Source: Bifidobacterium primatium (lineage in GTDB: Bacteria; Actinomycetota; Actinomycetes; Actinomycetales; Bifidobacteriaceae). From it: DNA of 64,000 nt. Positions 60,145 through 64,000 of this stretch are shown piece after piece. Location: assembly GCF_002802875.1 (NCBI RefSeq), contig NZ_PEBI01000001.1, positions 991,993-1,055,992 of the forward strand. Reading direction: 5' to 3'. A program made the position numbers and the translations under genes. The notes below the pieces were generated by a model. The model was not told the origin of the DNA and searched no databases. It saw nothing but the letters and a program-made list of their open reading frames with translations. Position 1 is the stretch's first letter; the number at the start of each line of letters is the position of its first letter.

Positions 60145-60657
60145 TCACCTCAGTTCGAAGGTCGTCGCACCGATACGTACCGGCACGCGTGCGGGAAGCA
60201 CTGCCGCTCCGGTGAGACGCTGGTTATTGACGACGGTTCCATTGGTGCTGCCCAGATCCTCGATGGCCCACTTGCGGCTCGTCGGATCCTGGAACACCCG
60301 CGCATGATGGGATGAGACGAATTCGTCGTCGAGCACGACGGAGTTGCTGGCGGCCCTGCCCAGCGTCACCTGCCCGGCGTTCAGCGGAATCGTCGTGCCC
60401 GCCAGCGGTCCGTCGATGATCACCAGGATGGACGGCTGCTCGACGGTCGGCCTGCTCGCCACAGGGGCGGGCGCGGGCCGCGGCGCGGGCGCCGTGGCGG
60501 CCTTCCGCGCCTTCTGCTCCCGCTGGCGGTGCTTCTTGGAGGTCTTGGGGCTGAACGATGACACATCACGATGCAGCGAACGTACGGCGAACCACACGAA
60601 TACCCATAGCAGTACCAGGAATCCGTATTTCAGAACAGTGAATGTCAGTTCAGTCAT
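60145..60657 (-). CDS. fhaB: FHA-domain membrane protein (FhaB/FipA type)
   Basis: A 170-residue protein. An N-terminal transmembrane helix (about 8-25) is followed by a basic/Pro-rich linker and a C-terminal FHA domain (about 90-168) with the phosphothreonine-binding pattern VTLGRAASNSVVLDDEFVSSHHARV and LGSTNGTVVN. It should bind phosphothreonine on PknA/PknB substrates and tether them at the membrane. Between fhaA and pstP in the operon. Confidence 0.94.
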   Translation of the reverse strand: MTELTFTVLKYGFLVLLWVFVWFAVRSLHRDVSSFSPKTSKKHRQREQKARKAATAPAPRPAPAPVASRPTVEQPSILVIIDGPLAGTTIPLNAGQVTLGRAASNSVVLDDEFVSSHHARVFQDPTSRKWAIEDLGSTNGTVVNNQRLTGAAVLPARVPVRIGATTFELR

Positions 60658-60690
60658 ATTGGCTCGCGTTCGTGCGGTGAAGTGAATGGT

Positions 60691-61395
60691 TTATTCCTGC
60701 GGTGCAGAGGAAGCCCAGAATAAGATACGCGTACGACCGATGGTGATGGTGTTGCCGTCCAGCAGGGTGGCCGCCGGCACCTGATGTCCCTCCACATACG
60801 TGCCGTTCGTGGAACCCAGGTCGCGGGCGATCACGCCGCTGTCGGTGATGTCGATTTCGAGGTGGCTGCGCGAGATGCCCGGGTCGTCGATGACGATGTC
60901 GCAGTTCGAGCCGCGTCCGATGACGGTCTTCGGGGCGGTCAGCAGGTACTGGCGGCCGTTGATCTCCAGAACCGGGCAGTCCTTGGCCTCGCTCGGCGCG
61001 GTGACGGGCGCGGCATTGCCCTGCACGGACTCCGACGTGAGCTTGAACTCGCCGCGAGGCAGGTCGAGGTCCTCCTCGAAGATCACGACGACGGGGCCGA
61101 CGAACGCGTAATGCTGGCTTTCGGCATACTTGGTCAGGTTGTCCGCCAGTTCGTTGGCGAGGGTCTCGGAGCCCCACTGCTCGATGCGGTCGAAGTCAGG
61201 AGTGGAAAGCTTGAATCGATACTCATTCGGAGCGACGGTGCGATCGCGGCCCACGGGCATGGCCTCGGAGTCGATCTGTCGCTCCAGGGCGCTGGAAAGG
61301 TCAACCGGCTGAAGGTCGTTTTTTGCACCGAACTTGCTGAACACGCCGTTGACGGCACCTTCGACGCTTTTCTCAAATCGGTCGAGAACGCTCAT
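60691..61395 (-). CDS. fhaA: DUF3662/FHA-domain protein (FhaA type)
   Basis: A 234-residue cytoplasmic protein: N-terminal DUF3662 domain (about 1-120; SVLDRFEKSVEGAVNGVFSKF) and C-terminal FHA domain (about 150-230; VIGRGSNCDIVIDDPGISRSHLEI, LGSTNGTYVEG). It lacks the long disordered linker of mycobacterial FhaA (about 527 residues), so it is a compact version. ATG 61395 is chosen because AAAGGG is correctly spaced. First gene of the seven-gene operon ending with pknB. Confidence 0.94.
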   Translation of the reverse strand: MSVLDRFEKSVEGAVNGVFSKFGAKNDLQPVDLSSALERQIDSEAMPVGRDRTVAPNEYRFKLSTPDFDRIEQWGSETLANELADNLTKYAESQHYAFVGPVVVIFEEDLDLPRGEFKLTSESVQGNAAPVTAPSEAKDCPVLEINGRQYLLTAPKTVIGRGSNCDIVIDDPGISRSHLEIDITDSGVIARDLGSTNGTYVEGHQVPAATLLDGNTITIGRTRILFWASSAPQE

Positions 61396-61593
61396 GAACA
61401 TCCCTTTCTCGCAATGTCTCTATGGTACGCAGCATCCCCCATTGAGGCTCAATGCGATGGGGATTCATTGCAAAGTCTTCATTCCGTCTTTCCTATTTTT
61501 TATCCATCGTAATGCCGTTTTTGCCCTATCGGTGGTTGAATTCACCAATAAAACACCACGTCGGTGGCACAGGGGTGGGACCCATGGACGGTT

Positions 61594-62277
61594 TTACCGT
61601 TCGGGCCGCACCAGACGCCGCAGTTCCTCGTGCTTGAGTGCGATCGTGGCGTTCGACGAGATGATGCCGGCCCCGAGCAGCTCCTCCCAGCTCACCCATG
61701 CGCTTTCCACATGCTCGTCCTTGTCGAAGTGACGTTCCCCCATATGCCAGCGCCTGAGGTGCACCACCATGATGTTGGCCAGCTCGTCGGTCATGCCCTC
61801 CGAGGAATAGCACCGCGCCACATCGTCGATGACGATGTCGTCGTCCGTGCATCCATCGGAGCCCGTGGCCGTAGTGTCCTCGGCCGTTCCGTCCGCCGCA
61901 AGGCCCGGGCGGACGCCCGTTTCCTCGCGCAGCTCGCGCAACGCCGCCGCATGCGGTTCCTCCCCCGCGTCGATGAGTCCGGCCGGCACCCCGAACGTAT
62001 ATCGGTCCGGCCCGACGCGATATTCGCGCTCCAGCAGATACCGGTCGTTGGCGCAGTCGTGCACCAGCATGACCACGCACGGCGCGTGCCTCATGATCTG
62101 CCGCTGGATGCGCACGGCCTCGCCGTTCTTGCGTGTCAGGCGGATGACGCGGTCCTCCACATGGAAGATTGCGCCCGTGTATACGGTCTCGCTGCTTTCG
62201 GTCACCGGCGCCGTATCCATGTCGATGTCGTCGCTGGCGCTCAGCCGCATGGTCACGCTGTCGTTCGCGCTGCTCAT
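61594..62277 (-). CDS. Nudix hydrolase, ADP-ribose pyrophosphatase-like
   Basis: A 227-residue hydrolase. The Nudix box GLIDAGEEPHAAALRELREETGV (GX5EX7REUXEEXGU) is complete, after a beta-rich N-terminal region and before an acidic insertion (about 140-160) unusual for the family. Pattern and size suggest hydrolysis of ADP-ribose or similar nucleotide sugars. Start 62277 follows GAGGAGA. It lies downstream of the sirtuin gene in the same direction; sirtuins release O-acetyl-ADP-ribose, a possible substrate. A spacer of about 200 bp with a TA-rich hairpin separates them. Confidence 0.85.
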   Translation of the reverse strand: MSSANDSVTMRLSASDDIDMDTAPVTESSETVYTGAIFHVEDRVIRLTRKNGEAVRIQRQIMRHAPCVVMLVHDCANDRYLLEREYRVGPDRYTFGVPAGLIDAGEEPHAAALRELREETGVRPGLAADGTAEDTTATGSDGCTDDDIVIDDVARCYSSEGMTDELANIMVVHLRRWHMGERHFDKDEHVESAWVSWEELLGAGIISSNATIALKHEELRRLVRPER

Positions 62278-62420
62278 ATTCGTCTCCTCGGGCATCGTCT
62301 GATTGCGTAATGTAATTGTCGCGTAATGTAATTGATCCGCGTGATCGCGGCGGTCGCTCGTCATATCCGGCGCATGGCGACGTTTGCGGACGGTCGAGCG
62401 CGGTGAGTACGGCGGGCGGC

Positions 62421-62475
62421 CTATATATATCGCTGCGAGCGAGCCATATATATAGGGATATATATGTATGTGGGT
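62421..62475. other. TA-rich inverted repeat between sirtuin and Nudix genes
   Basis: CTATATATA (62421-62429) and TATATATAG (62447-62455) pair across a 17-nt spacer that contains its own CGCT/AGCG match. More TA repeats run to about 62470. It could be an inefficient terminator after the sirtuin gene or a melting-prone site. Confidence 0.45.
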
Positions 62476-62479
62476 TTGC

Positions 62480-63232
62480 TCACCCCTCGGCGATGGTCTC
62501 TTCGACCAGCTTTGGCAACGCAACGGCGATGTCGTCGTGAATCAGACGTGTGGCGATGCGATCGTACTGTGTACGCCCCATGTTCATGATGGTCAGCGGC
62601 ACGCCGGCCTGCACGGCCGCCGGTGCCAGCGACGCCGCAGGGAACACCTCCAGCGTCGAGCCGATGACCCAGAACTCGTCGGCCTCGCATGCCAGACGCA
62701 ATGATTTCTCCATGGCTCCGTCGGGCAGCGCCTCGCCGAAATACACCACGTCGGTCTTGATGATGCCGTTGCAGGGCATGTTCCCCTTATAGGGCAGCCT
62801 GCGGTGGCAGCGCGGATCCGGTTCCTCGTCGAGACGGTCCATGATGTCGGCGGTATCGTACTTCGCATGGCACTTCATACAGTGTGACGTGCCGATGGTG
62901 CCGTGAAGATTGACGATGACGTCCGGTGAATTGCCGGCCTTCTCATGCAGGGCGTCGAAGTTCTGCGTGGCCAGCAGCGTCAGCATGCCGGCCTGTTCCA
63001 GCCTGACCAGCGCCTTGTGCGCCGTGCCCGGCTGCGCGCCCCAGACCGGCGACTCCTTCTGCCAGCGCCACGAGTATTCGCGGTCCTCCTTGCTGGAGAT
63101 GAAGGCGTCGATGTCGTAGACGTTCATTTGCTCCGGATGCTTGGTCCATACGCCGTCGGGGCCGCGGAAGTCGGGGATGCCGGCGGAGGTGGAGATGCCC
63201 GCGCCGGTCAGTACTGCGATCTTTTTGCTCAT
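62480..63232 (-). CDS. cobB: Sirtuin (NAD-dependent protein deacylase)
   Basis: A 250-residue Sir2-family enzyme removing acyl groups from lysines with NAD+. GAGISTSAGIPDFRG (11-25), TQNFDALHEKAG, catalytic His in NLHGTIG and a four-Cys zinc site (CMKC, then PRC and MPC) are present. The usual NID triplet reads NFD here, a conservative change in the NAD pocket. The start is at 63232; upstream sequence is non-coding and TA-rich. It shares direction with the Nudix gene. Confidence 0.92.
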   Translation of the reverse strand: MSKKIAVLTGAGISTSAGIPDFRGPDGVWTKHPEQMNVYDIDAFISSKEDREYSWRWQKESPVWGAQPGTAHKALVRLEQAGMLTLLATQNFDALHEKAGNSPDVIVNLHGTIGTSHCMKCHAKYDTADIMDRLDEEPDPRCHRRLPYKGNMPCNGIIKTDVVYFGEALPDGAMEKSLRLACEADEFWVIGSTLEVFPAASLAPAAVQAGVPLTIMNMGRTQYDRIATRLIHDDIAVALPKLVEETIAEG

Positions 63233-63754
63233 ATATGCAGTATTACACCGTCAATATGTACGTCATATATGTGGGTTTATATATATGGGCGCCATATGGA
63301 TTATGGATGTGGAGATGGGACGGTGGGCATGCGGATGTATTCGTCCGTATACATGCATGTACATGCGATCCATATATGTGGTCACGGTCACGTGGGATTC
63401 TGCGGGTCTCTGTTGTCCGATGACCGCAGGCCAATTCGTTCGTATAAGGATTCGTGGTCTGAACCATATATGAGGACCGTGATATCGCCTGCGCGCCGGC
63501 CTGCTTCGTGTTCGTCGGGGTCCGGCGTCGGCGGTTTGCCCTGGACGGGATGTATCCGAGGGGCGCGGCGGTGAATTTCGGATGTCGTGGTCATGGCTGT
63601 TTGGGATGTTCATTGTGCCGTGATGCCGATGAAGGCTATTGTGGGTGGTGGCGGTGGTGTCGTGCTGTGTCGCGGGGTTGCGGTTGTGGCGGTGGCGACA
63701 CGCCGGGGGAGCGTTGTGTTTTCAACGTTCCTTGGGGTTGTTTTGTCTTTTGGG
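63233..63754. other. Long non-coding spacer with TA tracts
   Basis: No gene is supported. 63233-63480 contains repeated CATATATG-type words (63232-63240, 63269-63276, about 63371-63378, 63465-63472), lower in GC than the rest of the window. 63480-63754 is G/T-rich on the plus strand, consistent with the upstream flank of an rRNA operon. Confidence 0.45.
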
Positions 63755-63783
63755 TTGCGTTGTTGCCCGGGGTCGTGTATGTT
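63755..63783 (+). promoter_or_regulatory. Candidate rRNA operon promoter
   Basis: TTGCGT (63755-63760) and TATGTT (63778-63783) are separated by exactly 17 bp, followed by about 65 nt to a boxA-like antitermination sequence. Confidence 0.5.
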
Positions 63784-63848
63784 TATCTCTTGCTGCCCGA
63801 CAGCGACGGGTTCTCCTGGTGAGTGCTGGTTGGTCGTGTGTGGTGGTG

Positions 63849-64000
63849 GTTTGAGAACTCAAGAGCGTGTTTTGTACTACTGAATTTTTGTTTTTGATTG
63901 CCAGTTGACGGCTCGGCCGGTTGGTTTTTCCGGTTGGTTGGGTTGTCGTTTGAAGGATTGTGCGTTTCCGGTTGGTCTTCGGGCCGGCTGGTTGTGCCGT
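63849..64000 (+). promoter_or_regulatory. Probable rRNA leader (boxA-like), running off the window
   Basis: TTTGAGAACTCAAGAGCGTG resembles the actinobacterial rRNA antitermination boxA region (TTTGAGAACTCAATAG type). The following T-rich then G/T-rich sequence with repeated CCGGTTGG words fits a 16S rRNA leader. The 16S gene itself would start beyond 64000. Confidence 0.6.

Noticed and set aside
63508..63854. Overlapping short frames in the last 500 bases
   Set aside because: Translations are Gly/Val/Cys/Arg-rich, have no ribosome site and lie over the putative rRNA promoter.
1..64000. Replication origin (oriC) or dnaA within the window
   Set aside because: parS sites and the gene block indicate proximity, but no dnaA, dnaN, recF or cluster of TTATCCACA boxes was seen.

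Overview
The window is a high-GC, densely coded stretch of an actinobacterial chromosome, almost certainly Bifidobacterium. The basis is the protein sequences and the gene order crgA - DUF881 - class E sortase - pabA - pknB - pknA - pbpA - ftsW - pstP - fhaB - fhaA, which in Actinobacteria lies near the replication origin. Two near-perfect parS (ParB-binding) sites at 4.56 and 5.55 kb also point to an origin-proximal position. No dnaA gene or oriC was seen. The window ends in what looks like the promoter and leader of an rRNA operon. I did not identify the species.

Layout. (1) 0-5.5 kb: the tail of an unknown gene, a GntP-type permease broken by one missing base, an Ldh2-type dehydrogenase behind a 30-bp perfect palindrome, a GntR/FCD regulator, a LysE exporter with a parS site inside its coding sequence, and cytidine deaminase. 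(2) 5.8-12 kb: a TetR regulator divergent from two GH3 beta-glucosidases, with two matching TetR-type operators between them. (3) 12-19.9 kb: a minus-strand cluster resembling the reported Bifidobacterium route that uses taurine as a nitrogen source: taurine-type ABC importer, iron alcohol dehydrogenase (sulfoacetaldehyde reductase candidate), class III aminotransferase (taurine:2-oxoglutarate candidate), PucR regulator and a TauE/SafE-type exporter. (4) 20-29 kb: MFS and AEC transporters, tRNA-Ile and tRNA-Ala, a YgjP-like metalloprotease, Dps, a helix-turn-helix/coiled-coil protein next to an iterated TGTC motif array, a CorC/HlyC protein, and a beta-carbonic anhydrase behind a structured leader ending in an intrinsic terminator. 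(5) 29-34 kb: a LacI regulator with repeated operators, anhydro-MurNAc kinase and a FucP-type symporter, probably a wall-sugar recycling unit. (6) 34-48.7 kb: ppc, ThrE, aldo/keto reductase with divergent MerR, trpS, DUF3073, an SCP-like protein, glgP and rhomboid, separated by repeat-rich spacers. (7) 48.8-61.4 kb: the cell-envelope and Ser/Thr-kinase block. (8) 61.6-63.2 kb: Nudix hydrolase and sirtuin.

The least explained sequence is non-coding. It comprises a dispersed hairpin family whose stems covary between copies and which sits just after stop codons, a 345-bp island of successive unrelated palindromes bounded by a 12-bp direct repeat, two unrelated tandem arrays that share a 51-bp period, the TGTC array, and the carbonic anhydrase leader. 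All coordinates and motifs were read by eye. No alignment, folding program or database search was run.
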